From NCBI GenBank assembly GCA_022760735.1, contig JAKELU010000002.1, positions 79,262-112,149 of the forward strand: a DNA stretch of 32,888 nt, read 5' to 3'. Every line of letters begins with the position of its first letter. Positions within the stretch are counted from its first letter, which is position 1. The stretch comes from Firmicutes bacterium FC7 (GTDB lineage Bacteria; Bacillota; Clostridia; Tissierellales; Tissierellaceae). The position numbers and the translations under genes were made by a program. Below are positions 7,558 through 14,797 of this stretch, one piece after another. The notes beneath the pieces were generated by a model. The model was given only the letters and a program-made list of their open reading frames with translations. It was not told where the DNA came from and made no database searches.

Positions 7558-7932
7558 TCATCTAACGTCCTTATCTATAAAAAGTGATTTTTTACTCTTT
7601 GAGATATAGTTCTTTATAACCATATCCTTTTTATTGAGCTGCTGCATACTTTTAAGTAAAGAGTCTTGCTTTTCTTTAATTAATGTCTGCAGCTTTTTCT
7701 GCTCCTCTATAATCTCTTTTATTTTTTCAATATATTCCACTCTTTGTGCTTCTGGATATCTACTGAGTTGGAGATTCAAGGTATCTATCCTATCCATCTC
7801 AACCTGATTGTCCTTTATGATCTGTAAACCCGATTCTAGTTCTTTATCCCAATTTCTAAAATTATTTAATATTCTTTCAACAGCCCTATTTCTTTCTTCC
7901 AATAGCTCTTCATAGTTTATATTTGTGCCCAT
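7558..7932 (-). CDS. fliT: FliT-like flagellar protein (probable FliD/late-substrate chaperone)
   Basis: A 124-residue, charged, entirely helical protein with no signal or membrane segment. It overlaps fliS by 16 bases and follows flaG-fliD-fliS, the place where Firmicutes keep a FliT-type chaperone. The C-terminal tail, SKSKKSLFIDKDVR, is like the short tail seen on other Gram-positive FliT-like proteins. FliT proteins hold the filament cap FliD before export. The sequence family is very divergent, so the assignment rests on size, fold and position; a FlgN-like chaperone is the alternative. Confidence 0.6.
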   Translation of the reverse strand: MGTNINYEELLEERNRAVERILNNFRNWDKELESGLQIIKDNQVEMDRIDTLNLQLSRYPEAQRVEYIEKIKEIIEEQKKLQTLIKEKQDSLLKSMQQLNKKDMVIKNYISKSKKSLFIDKDVR

Positions 7933-8279
7933 GTATCTCTCAACTCTTCCAGATATTTTTTTACTTCTTTTACTGCATCTATATCCTTATTGATATTAGC
8001 TTGTACAAGTCTGTGAAACATATATTCGTATAGTCTGTATAGGTTTTTCGCAATATCTCCGCCAGCTTCAAAATTTAGGGTAGACATAAACTCAGCAATT
8101 ATATTCTGTGTCTTAACCAGGTGGGTATTTACCTTTTCTATATCCTTCTCCTCTAATGCAATTTCAGCTAATTTTAAATTCTTAATAGCCCCATCGTATA
8201 GCATTAGTACAAGTTTATTAGGCGAAGCTGTAGTCACCTGATTTTTTTTATAAGTATCAAATGCATATGCATGATTCAT
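7917..8279 (-). CDS. fliS: Flagellin export chaperone FliS
   Basis: A 120-residue helical protein beginning MNHAYAFDTYKKNQVTTASP, with the conserved FliS stretch NKLVLMLYDGAIKNLKLA straight after. FliS binds the C-terminal D0 helices of flagellin in the cytoplasm and prevents early polymerisation. In Bacillus it also takes part in the FliW/CsrA feedback loop by changing how flagellin is held; fliW and csrA are encoded in this window. The gene lies 11 bases after fliD. Confidence 0.96.
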   Translation of the reverse strand: MNHAYAFDTYKKNQVTTASPNKLVLMLYDGAIKNLKLAEIALEEKDIEKVNTHLVKTQNIIAEFMSTLNFEAGGDIAKNLYRLYEYMFHRLVQANINKDIDAVKEVKKYLEELRDTWAQI

Positions 8280-8290
8280 TCTTTACACCT

Positions 8291-9715
8291 CTATCTCTTT
8301 GTAGCTGCAGCCTGAGCATTCATCGCAGATATTTGGCCAGATAACCATGACAATTGACTTTCAGCCTGCATCATTGCAGTATCTAATGCTGCAAACATCT
8401 TTATATAATACTGCTCTTTTCTTTCTATTCTGTCATTAAAATCATCTATTCTCTTATTTAAATCTCTTAAAGATCTCTCATAACTTTCATTCTTACTTTT
8501 AATTAGACCATCCTTAGATGAAATATAAGCATCTATTTGCTTATTTATTTTTGATATAAAACCTATACTATTATCTGCTCCATCTGTACCCTCAACATCA
8601 CTAAAGAAGTTAATTACACTCTGAGGATCCTTTTCGAATTGCTCTAAAAGCTTTGAAGAATTGAAACTTAATCTACCAGTCTTATCTGTAGTTGATACAC
8701 CTAATTGAGATATATCTTTTATTGTTGTTATACCTTCTTTAGCACCAAGTGATTCTGTAACCAATCTTCTAAGCGCAGAATGTAGACTTCTCAAACTGCT
8801 GTCTCCTGCAAGTGTACCTCTACCAGTAGTTCCATCTTCTGTAACTGTTCCTGGAGCCAATTGCTCTTCAATAAAACTCATAGTTGAATTATATTGGTCT
8901 ACAAAATCCTGTACAGCTTTCGTAAGCTTCTCAGTATTATTTGATACAGTTATAGTGGATTCTCCCACTTTATTTAGGTCAAGTGTCAAACCTAGAACTG
9001 CATTTTTAACTGTATTAGAATCACTTGTGACTTCAATGGAGTTGATTTTTAATACAGCTTGTTCTCCATTCTTTGTTGTTCCTTCCTCCAAACCTAAATT
9101 GCCTAAAATGTTATCTGTATCCTCTAAGGTTATACCTCTTTCACCTGTTTTTTCATCAGTTAAGACTATTTGACTACCTATAATAGTAGCATTTATCCCT
9201 GTCTTTTTAGTTTCTGCATTTATTTTATCTACAATGTTTTTTAAACTATCGCCTTCATTAATTGTAATTTGTGCGAAATTTCTTTCATCTTCATTAACAT
9301 AATCATTATTTTTTATAATAAAACTTCCGCTGATACCTAATGATTGAAATTTCCCTTCTTCATCATAAACATTATCAATTTCATTCCCAATAATTCTTGT
9401 ACTAGTTGCCAATTGAATTACATTTATATCATATTTACCAACTACCGCATCATTTGAAACAGTAATATTTGCTACATCTTCTTTTGAAGATTTACCAGTT
9501 TTAGATGTGAAGGTATCTAGGTTTTGAAGTGTTTTTAACTTATCAAATAAGGATTTTAATCTTGTATTTACATCCTTCCATGCATTTTGTTGTGCAGTTA
9601 TATCTGTTTTCTTTCTTGTCAATTGATTTAAGGGTAACTTTTCAATTTGCATTAGCTGATCAATTGTACTTTGATCTATTCCAGAATATGACCCTAAAAA
9701 ATTTATACCTGCCAT
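8291..9715 (-). CDS. fliD: Flagellar filament cap protein FliD (hook-associated protein 2)
   Basis: A 474-residue secreted cap protein that guides flagellin folding at the filament tip. The N-terminal signature (GSYSGIDQSTIDQLMQIEKL) and the C-terminal signature (YYIKMFAALDTAMMQAESQL) are both present. The length is typical of Clostridia FliD. The middle (about 100-400) has the variable beta-rich D2/D3 region. It starts two bases after flaG ends. There is no SigD promoter directly upstream of flaG-fliD, so transcription probably comes through the flagellin terminator. Confidence 0.97.
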   Translation of the reverse strand: MAGINFLGSYSGIDQSTIDQLMQIEKLPLNQLTRKKTDITAQQNAWKDVNTRLKSLFDKLKTLQNLDTFTSKTGKSSKEDVANITVSNDAVVGKYDINVIQLATSTRIIGNEIDNVYDEEGKFQSLGISGSFIIKNNDYVNEDERNFAQITINEGDSLKNIVDKINAETKKTGINATIIGSQIVLTDEKTGERGITLEDTDNILGNLGLEEGTTKNGEQAVLKINSIEVTSDSNTVKNAVLGLTLDLNKVGESTITVSNNTEKLTKAVQDFVDQYNSTMSFIEEQLAPGTVTEDGTTGRGTLAGDSSLRSLHSALRRLVTESLGAKEGITTIKDISQLGVSTTDKTGRLSFNSSKLLEQFEKDPQSVINFFSDVEGTDGADNSIGFISKINKQIDAYISSKDGLIKSKNESYERSLRDLNKRIDDFNDRIERKEQYYIKMFAALDTAMMQAESQLSWLSGQISAMNAQAAATKR

Positions 9716-9717
9716 GT

Positions 9718-10086
9718 TTATCCCCTTTCATCAACCAAAATTCCCACCAAATCCCAAATTCTTGCTATTAAGTCAAGAATTTTTTCAGGCGGAATTTCCT
9801 TTATAACTTCATCTGTTTCCTTATTTACTAATTTAACTAAATATCTTCCAGTTCTTTCATGAACCTTAAATTCAAAGCGTTTGTCATCTTTAAAAATTAA
9901 ACGATTAGTTTCATCAACTGCCTTTTGCAAATCAGATTCTGTATAATTCTTACCAAATTTTTGTGTTTCTTGTTGAGGGTCTATTTTCTTAACTGTCTTT
10001 ATTTCATAAGGTTTAATGTCTAATTTTTGCTCCATGCTAATTGGAGATGTTTTATGAGTTTCATTTACTGTAGGTGTAATCTTCAT
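9718..10086 (-). CDS. flaG: FlaG family protein
   Basis: A 122-residue protein whose C-terminal half (about 65-122) is the FlaG domain: FKVHERTGRYLVKLVNKETD followed by VIKEIPPEKILDLIARI. FlaG is a small protein linked to filament length control in several bacteria, with unclear mechanism. The N-terminal half is polar and low in conservation. It lies directly after the flagellin terminator and two bases before fliD. AGAGGGG lies upstream of the ATG. Confidence 0.92.
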   Translation of the reverse strand: MKITPTVNETHKTSPISMEQKLDIKPYEIKTVKKIDPQQETQKFGKNYTESDLQKAVDETNRLIFKDDKRFEFKVHERTGRYLVKLVNKETDEVIKEIPPEKILDLIARIWDLVGILVDERG

Positions 10087-10116
10087 AATAAACCCCTCTT
10101 TACCTAATATTTAGAA

Positions 10117-10144
10117 AAAGCCGACCGATTTTACGGTCGGCTTT
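10117..10144 (-). terminator. Terminator after flagellin gene
   Basis: An 11-bp perfect stem AAAGCCGACCG/CGGTCGGCTTT with a 6-base loop and a T tail, ten bases after the flagellin stop. This is the strongest G+C-rich hairpin near the filament genes. It should make flagellin mRNA monocistronic most of the time, giving much more flagellin than FlaG/FliD/FliS. Confidence 0.92.
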
Positions 10145-10154
10145 AAACCTTCAA

Positions 10155-11024
10155 TTATTGTAATAATTGTAATACTGAGTTTGGCATTTGGTTTGCTTGA
10201 GCTAACATTGCTGTTGCTGCTTGGCTAAGGATGTTGTTCTTTGTGAATTCCATCATTTCTTCTGCCATATCTACGTCTCTAATTCTTGCTTCTGCAGCAC
10301 TTAAGTTTTCTGATGTTGCTGTTAAGTTGTTGATTGTGTGCTCTAATCTGTTTTGTGCAGCTCCTAGTGCTGATCTTTGAGTTGATACTGTTTCTATTGC
10401 ATTATCAATAGTCTTTAATATACCTGAAGTATTGTTAACTTTATATCCAGATCCATCCTCAACAACAAGCTTATTTACAATTGTATCTTCATCTGTTCCA
10501 GATCCTACATTTAATGTAGCAGCATCCATTTTACCAATTGCAACTTTCATAGTTTGTTTATCATTTGCACCTATTTGGAATACAAGTTCATTTCCAGTAC
10601 CTACACTTCCATTTAATAATTTTTTAGTATTGAATTCTGTAGTGTTAGCTATTCTTGTTATTTCTTTAGCTAATTGGTCTAATTCTTTCTTGATTTGTGA
10701 TAAGTCTGAATTAGTATTTGTACCTTTATTTAATGCCTGTACAGTTAATTCTCTCATTCTTTGTAGCATTGAGTGAGTTTCTGTTAAAGCACCTTCTGCT
10801 GTTTGGATTAATGAAATACCATCTTGTGCATTTCTTATTGCTTGATTAAGTCCACCTACTTGTCCTCTCATCTTTTCAGATATTGCTAGGCCTGCAGCGT
10901 CATCTCCTGCTCTGTTAATTCTAAGACCTGATGATAGCTTTTCTAAAGATTTGCTCTTTGAAGCATTTGCTGCTGTCAGTCTTGAATATGTGTTCATTGC
11001 TGAAATGTTTTGATTAATTCTCAT
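10155..11024 (-). CDS. hag: Flagellin (filament subunit)
   Basis: A 289-residue flagellin. The N-terminal D0/D1 region (MRINQNISAMNTYSRLTAAN; SSGLRINRAGDDAAGLAISE) and the C-terminal D1/D0 region (ARIRDVDMAEEMMEFTKNNI; ending MPNSVLQLLQ) are highly conserved. Only a short variable stretch, about residues 140-205, lies between, so this is a compact flagellin. Ser and Thr in that exposed stretch and in the adjacent D1 are the likely glycan sites, given the Maf gene nearby. The ATG is preceded by AAGGAGGAAT. Transcription is from a SigD-type promoter at 11110-11136; translation is probably controlled by CsrA at the leader. Confidence 0.98.
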   Translation of the reverse strand: MRINQNISAMNTYSRLTAANASKSKSLEKLSSGLRINRAGDDAAGLAISEKMRGQVGGLNQAIRNAQDGISLIQTAEGALTETHSMLQRMRELTVQALNKGTNTNSDLSQIKKELDQLAKEITRIANTTEFNTKKLLNGSVGTGNELVFQIGANDKQTMKVAIGKMDAATLNVGSGTDEDTIVNKLVVEDGSGYKVNNTSGILKTIDNAIETVSTQRSALGAAQNRLEHTINNLTATSENLSAAEARIRDVDMAEEMMEFTKNNILSQAATAMLAQANQMPNSVLQLLQ

Positions 11025-11030
11025 TTGTTT

Positions 11031-11066
11031 ATTCCTCCTTGAATTTTGTTTTTTGGCTTCCTTGCC
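11031..11066 (-). promoter_or_regulatory. Two CsrA-type binding sites in the flagellin leader
   Basis: GGC-AAGGAA-GCC at 11066-11055 is a short hairpin with GGA in its loop, the classical CsrA target. A second match, CAAGGAGG at 11040-11034 or so, overlaps the Shine-Dalgarno of the flagellin gene. The arrangement copies the known hag leader of Bacillus, in which CsrA bound to both sites blocks the ribosome and FliW removes CsrA. fliW and csrA are adjacent at 25532-24866. Binding is inferred from sequence only. Confidence 0.65.
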
Positions 11067-11076
11067 CTTATATCTA

Positions 11077-11102
11077 AAGAAGCATCGCGATATTTGCTTC
11101 TT
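11077..11102 (-). promoter_or_regulatory. 5'-terminal stem-loop of flagellin mRNA
   Basis: AAGAAGCA (11102-11095) pairs perfectly with TGCTTCTT (11084-11077), leaving a 10-base loop. Given the SigD promoter at 11136-11110, transcription should start within a base or two of the first paired base, so the mRNA would begin with this hairpin. Such 5' hairpins commonly stabilise abundant mRNAs. Confidence 0.55.
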
Positions 11103-11109
11103 GATTTAT

Positions 11110-11136
11110 TTATCGGATAGGTATAAAAAATATTAA
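11110..11136 (-). promoter_or_regulatory. SigD-type promoter of flagellin gene
   Basis: TTAA (11136-11133), 15 bases, TCCGATAA (11117-11110). The SigD/sigma-28 consensus of Gram-positives is TAAA-N15-GCCGATAA, so there are two mismatches with exact spacing. It lies 86 bases before the flagellin ATG. The same TTAA-N15-TCCGAT form occurs before flgM. Confidence 0.85.
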
Positions 11137-11207
11137 TAGTTTACAGAAACTTTTTAATAACTTTCCAAAGAATTTTATTTTAGCTCTAATATTAATGTCC
11201 TTTAGAT

Positions 11208-11351
11208 TTATGACCTTAGTTCCCTTAATTCTTGGTCCACATTCAGTTCCCTATAAATTCTATACTTTTGCAATCCGATTTTATACCCATCTATGATTAA
11301 TGTCTGTGGTCTTCCAATTGACTTATATGGATAACTTATGTATCTAATTTT
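11208..11351 (-). pseudogene. Possible remnant of an unidentified gene (47 open codons, no start)
   Basis: Between the acetyltransferase stop and the flagellin promoter one frame stays open for 47 codons, from an in-frame TAA (11352-11354) to a TAA (11208-11210). It has no ATG, GTG or usable start and no ribosome binding site. The translation looks protein-like: [20 protein letters not shown] near the start, then GLQKYRIYRELNVDQELREL, ending RS. It overlaps the last codons of the acetyltransferase in another frame. This is what the 3' end of a deleted gene would look like. I cannot name the family. A chance open frame is the alternative. Confidence 0.4.
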
Positions 11352-11848
11352 TTAATTAGCTTTGCAGGAACACCTCCAACCACGGTATAATCTTCAACAT
11401 CTTTAGTAACGACTGATCCAGCAGCTACAATAGCATGTTTACCAATTGTTACTCCTGGAAGTATAACAGCACCGTATCCTATCCATGCTCCATCTTTTAT
11501 TATTATATCCTTGTAAGTATAGCCTTGTTCAGATATGTTTAGATTTATATCATTATAATTATGGTTATTTACTATCATATAAACATTTGGAGCCAATAAT
11601 ACATCATTTCCTATTATAACCTTTTTCCCTTCATCATTATCTGCATATATGCTAGTGTATGGTCTCAATACAACATTATCACCAATTTCAACATTTTGTG
11701 TGCCTACAATAGTTACAAACGGTCTAATATCAACATTCTTGCCAACTTTACTAATCTTCTTATATAATATTTTTCTTAATGACTTGAAATATAACATCCA
11801 ATGTGTCCTTAATATATCTGGACCAAATCTATTCTTAAATTTACTCAT
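11336..11848 (-). CDS. Acyltransferase of the left-handed beta-helix (hexapeptide) family
   Basis: A 170-residue protein built of hexapeptide repeats (for example [20 protein letters not shown] and [20 protein letters not shown]), ending [11 protein letters not shown], the usual C-terminal of sugar O- or N-acetyltransferases of the maltose/CapG-like type. It most likely acetylates a sugar of the flagellar glycan or its nucleotide-linked precursor. The ATG overlaps the stop of a 39-codon ORF. It is the last gene of sugar unit B. There is no clear terminator after it, so some transcripts may run on toward flagellin. Confidence 0.82.
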   Translation of the reverse strand: MSKFKNRFGPDILRTHWMLYFKSLRKILYKKISKVGKNVDIRPFVTIVGTQNVEIGDNVVLRPYTSIYADNDEGKKVIIGNDVLLAPNVYMIVNNHNYNDINLNISEQGYTYKDIIIKDGAWIGYGAVILPGVTIGKHAIVAAGSVVTKDVEDYTVVGGVPAKLIKKLDT

Positions 11849-11960
11849 ACCTTAAACACACCTCATATTTAGAACCTATTTCATCCTCAATCATTACATA
11901 TCTACTCTTATTTGCCCCGTATTTTTTATTAATTTTCTCAATATTCCTAAACCCTTCCAT
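11841..11960 (-). CDS. Small ORF of 39 codons between CBS-cupin and acetyltransferase genes
   Basis: ATG at 11960 opens a 39-codon frame that overlaps the end of the CBS-cupin gene by 14 bases and ends in a TAA overlapping the start of the acetyltransferase gene by 8 bases. It contains [20 protein letters not shown] and ends [10 protein letters not shown]. It fills exactly the 98-base gap between its neighbours. No ribosome binding site is evident, so it would rely on coupling. It may be a genuine small protein, a coupling ORF that sets acetyltransferase expression, or the tail of a lost gene. I do not recognise the sequence. Confidence 0.35.
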   Translation of the reverse strand: MEGFRNIEKINKKYGANKSRYVMIEDEIGSKYEVCLRYE

Positions 11961-12693
11961 ATTTGTCTTCATATCTTATGATATCATCTTCACCAAAATA
12001 ATCCCCTAACTGTACCTCTGCAACCATTAAAGTTTTAGTATCAGATTTATTAATTAATTTATGCTTACATCCTTTCGGTATATAAACAAAACTTCCCGCT
12101 GATACTTTTTTAACGGACTCACCTAAAATAACCTCTCCTTCTCCACGAATTATAACCCAATGTTCTTCTCTTCTTTTATGTTCTTGTAAACTTAGCTCTC
12201 CCATTGGATTCACTTTAATAATCTTAGATTGAGCATAATGATTTAAAAATGTAGTTTTATAAATACCCCAAGGTCTATTATATATTTCATGTTCCAATAA
12301 TGAGTCATCTAACGATAAGAAATCAAAGTTCATATCGAACTCTCTATCTTCCATGATTAATACATGCATATTTTTCTTAGTTATTATGTTTCTCAAGCTT
12401 CCATCATGACTTAAAATAGGAAGAAAATCTATCTTTATGGACTTAAATATTTCCACAACATCTCCAAATTCATCAGTATCATAGACATATTTAAAGTCTT
12501 TATTATAAATATCTTCTATTTGTGCGTTTAAATTCTTTCCAGATAATAAGGCTCTTCTAATATCTCCATCAGTTAGAGTCCCTACAACATGGTCTTTATC
12601 ATCTAAAATTATCAAAAATCCTTTTTTATTTTCTTCAATTTTATGCAATGCATCAAATAAGAGTTCATAAGAATATAGTGAGTATTTAATCAT
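11947..12693 (-). CDS. CBS-domain pair fused to a mannose-6-phosphate isomerase-type cupin
   Basis: 248 residues. Residues 1 to about 115 form a CBS pair with GTLTDGDIRRALL (38-50), the form found in PtmE-like sugar nucleotidyltransferases. Residues about 138-248 are a type II phosphomannose isomerase cupin as in the C-terminus of ManC: NRPWGIYKT, LSLQEHKRREEHWVI (168-182), YIPKGCKHKL and [12 protein letters not shown]. His172, His178 and His211 are likely metal ligands. Neither a nucleotidyltransferase domain nor its GxGxR loop is present. A role in supplying mannose-6-phosphate, or as a nucleotide-sensing isomerase, is inferred. It follows the methyltransferase gene by nine bases. Confidence 0.8.
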   Translation of the reverse strand: MIKYSLYSYELLFDALHKIEENKKGFLIILDDKDHVVGTLTDGDIRRALLSGKNLNAQIEDIYNKDFKYVYDTDEFGDVVEIFKSIKIDFLPILSHDGSLRNIITKKNMHVLIMEDREFDMNFDFLSLDDSLLEHEIYNRPWGIYKTTFLNHYAQSKIIKVNPMGELSLQEHKRREEHWVIIRGEGEVILGESVKKVSAGSFVYIPKGCKHKLINKSDTKTLMVAEVQLGDYFGEDDIIRYEDKYGRV

Positions 12694-12702
12694 AAAAAGT
12701 AC

Positions 12703-13596
12703 TCATTCCTCTCTATTAATTTTACAATATGCAACTAATGTGTCACATTCCATATCTTTAATCAATTTTGCAGTATAATATTTCTCTATCCAGTCAATTT
12801 CACGTGGTACACTATACTCTAATATTGGTTGACCTTTATTTAACCAATTCAATGCATTATATAAATTATATCTTTGAACACCTTCAAATTCTATATCAGA
12901 ATATCCGGATTTTGACAACAATCTAGCCAATGTTTTATTATCAAAATACGTAATATGTGCTCTTTGGAAATAAAAATCTCTATATTTTTCACTTCTTTCT
13001 AGCATATGATCATCTAAATTAGGTACTTCTATTATCAAAGTACCTTCTTTCTTTAATATCTTTTTTACATTTCTTAGAAACTTCTCTGGTTCTGATATAT
13101 GCTCTAGAACATGAAACATAAAAATAACATCATATTCCTCTTTATGAAAATTTAAAGAATCCTCACTTAATAGGTTTATATCATATATTTTACATCCAAG
13201 TGTTTTTGTTCCATATTCTCTCCTAACATTACTTATTTCAAATCCATCTATATCATATCCTTCATTTTTTAGATATTCTACAAAAAAGCCATATCCACAT
13301 CCGATTTCAAGTAACTTCATATCCTTGTTAATTTTATCTTTAAACATTCTATATCTTCTTTTTACATCAATAGATGATTTAGCCTTCATAATATCCATAT
13401 TTACTTCATTAAAAACAGCTTTAGCTTGGCTATCATTACTATAATACTTTTTATCTTCATCTATTGTCGGGATAGGATTTATCTGAACTTGTCCACAATT
13501 ATTGCATATAAATACCTTATGAATATTGCTATCCCTTAATCTATCTTGAATCTTAACCATATTTTCAGAATTACATATTATACAATTTAATGACAA
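12703..13596 (-). CDS. Class I SAM-dependent methyltransferase with N-terminal zinc-ribbon
   Basis: 297 residues. The N-terminal knuckle has Cys5-x2-Cys8 and Cys31-x2-Cys34, as in sugar C-methyltransferase-like enzymes with a zinc-binding leader. The Rossmann SAM motif is LLEIGCGYGFFVEYL starting at residue 95, followed by DGFEIS (motif II acidic residue) and YDVIFMFHVLEHI (motif IV region). The substrate is not evident; a sugar of the flagellin glycan, or its nucleotide form, is likely from the neighbours. The start is TTG at 13596, preceded by AGGGAGAG. It follows the CMP-sugar synthetase gene by 12 bases. Confidence 0.85.
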   Translation of the reverse strand: MSLNCIICNSENMVKIQDRLRDSNIHKVFICNNCGQVQINPIPTIDEDKKYYSNDSQAKAVFNEVNMDIMKAKSSIDVKRRYRMFKDKINKDMKLLEIGCGYGFFVEYLKNEGYDIDGFEISNVRREYGTKTLGCKIYDINLLSEDSLNFHKEEYDVIFMFHVLEHISEPEKFLRNVKKILKKEGTLIIEVPNLDDHMLERSEKYRDFYFQRAHITYFDNKTLARLLSKSGYSDIEFEGVQRYNLYNALNWLNKGQPILEYSVPREIDWIEKYYTAKLIKDMECDTLVAYCKINREE

Positions 13597-13608
13597 ATTA
13601 ATCTCTCC

Positions 13609-14796
13609 CTAAAAACTAACATTTAAAATTTTGTTTTTTATGATCAGTTCCGCAATTTCTCGTACTGCACCTTCTCCACCTTTTGCAGAAGTTATGTATT
13701 TAGCCGATTTTTTAACCAAATCCGAACCATCACTTACACTACATCCTAGCCCTACAGCCTTTATAGCCTCCAAATCATTGACATCATCACCAATATAAGC
13801 TATTTCCTCTAATTTCAATCCCCTATTTTGAGCTATTTCCATTAATAACTGCTTTTTATTCTTAATTCCTAAATATACCTCATTTATTCCAAGTTTTGAG
13901 GCTCTTCTTTTTACTAAATCAGCGTTTTCTCCTGTCATTATAATAGTATCTATCCCAATATCTCTTAATCGTTGTACTCCCATACCATCCTTTGTATTAA
14001 ATTTTTTTAACTCATCTCCATTTTCTGAATAATACATTCCACCATCAGTCATTACTCCATCACAATCTGTAATTAAAAGTTTAATACCTTTAATAATCTG
14101 TAACAAATTAAACTCTTGATTTCCCTTTTTTTGTTTTAGTAAATTTTCAACAATAATCCAATCACTTTGTTCATCTAATTCAAAATAACTAGCTTCATCC
14201 ATTATTACAGCTCCAATAAGACCTGATATTCTACTTTTAGAGGAAAGAAGACCTTTCTTGGATGTAATATAAAAAGCACCATTTTCAACTAAAAAACCAT
14301 CAAAATTCTGTCTCATTGGTCTATTTTTATAATCATAGTTTACAGGATGATATCCCTTTTTACCTTCTTCCCAAATAAATCTCTTTTGCCTTGTAAGAGA
14401 TATTATACTTTCATATTTGTTATTTTTTAGCAGTTCAAATCCTTTATCTAAATCTTGAGAATCTAATAGCGGCGATGTTGCTTGTATCAATGCAATATTT
14501 TTAAAGTCATAGTTTTTTGCGAATTCAAGCATTACAGACTCTGTGGAAGAATTATCTCTTGAAGTGGATTCATCTCTACCAATCACCATAACCTTATTTG
14601 AAGGATATTTTTCAACTACTTCTCTTATTATGTCGCTATCTGTTGAAACAAATATTTTATCTATATATTTACAGCCCACTGCCGCATCTAGTACCCAGTA
14701 AGTCAAAGGTCTATCATTTATCTCTTTTATGTTTTTAAGCGGTATAGACTTACTACCACCTCTAAGGGGTATCAATGCTACATTATTAAATTTCAT
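13609..14796 (-). CDS. neuA: CMP-nonulosonate cytidylyltransferase fused to KdsC-type HAD phosphatase
   Basis: 395 residues with two domains. Residues 1 to about 225 are a CMP-sialic-acid synthetase: IPLRGGSKSIPLKNIKEIND (9-28), with the CTP-binding Arg/Ser/Lys, and ALIQATSPLLDSQDL. Residues about 237-395 are a HAD phosphatase of the KDO-8-phosphate phosphatase type: DCDGVMTD at 244-251 (nucleophile Asp244, acid Asp246), IMTGE, and YIGDDVNDLEAIKAVG. The product of the neighbouring NeuB-like enzyme may therefore be a 9-phosphate that this protein dephosphorylates and activates with CMP. It lies one base after the synthase gene stop. Confidence 0.92.
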   Translation of the reverse strand: MKFNNVALIPLRGGSKSIPLKNIKEINDRPLTYWVLDAAVGCKYIDKIFVSTDSDIIREVVEKYPSNKVMVIGRDESTSRDNSSTESVMLEFAKNYDFKNIALIQATSPLLDSQDLDKGFELLKNNKYESIISLTRQKRFIWEEGKKGYHPVNYDYKNRPMRQNFDGFLVENGAFYITSKKGLLSSKSRISGLIGAVIMDEASYFELDEQSDWIIVENLLKQKKGNQEFNLLQIIKGIKLLITDCDGVMTDGGMYYSENGDELKKFNTKDGMGVQRLRDIGIDTIIMTGENADLVKRRASKLGINEVYLGIKNKKQLLMEIAQNRGLKLEEIAYIGDDVNDLEAIKAVGLGCSVSDGSDLVKKSAKYITSAKGGEGAVREIAELIIKNKILNVSF

Positions 14797-14797
14797 C

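Noticed and set aside
11137-11207. A terminator between the acetyltransferase gene and the flagellin promoter
   Set aside because: No stem with adequate G+C pairing followed by a T tract could be found on the minus strand in this stretch.
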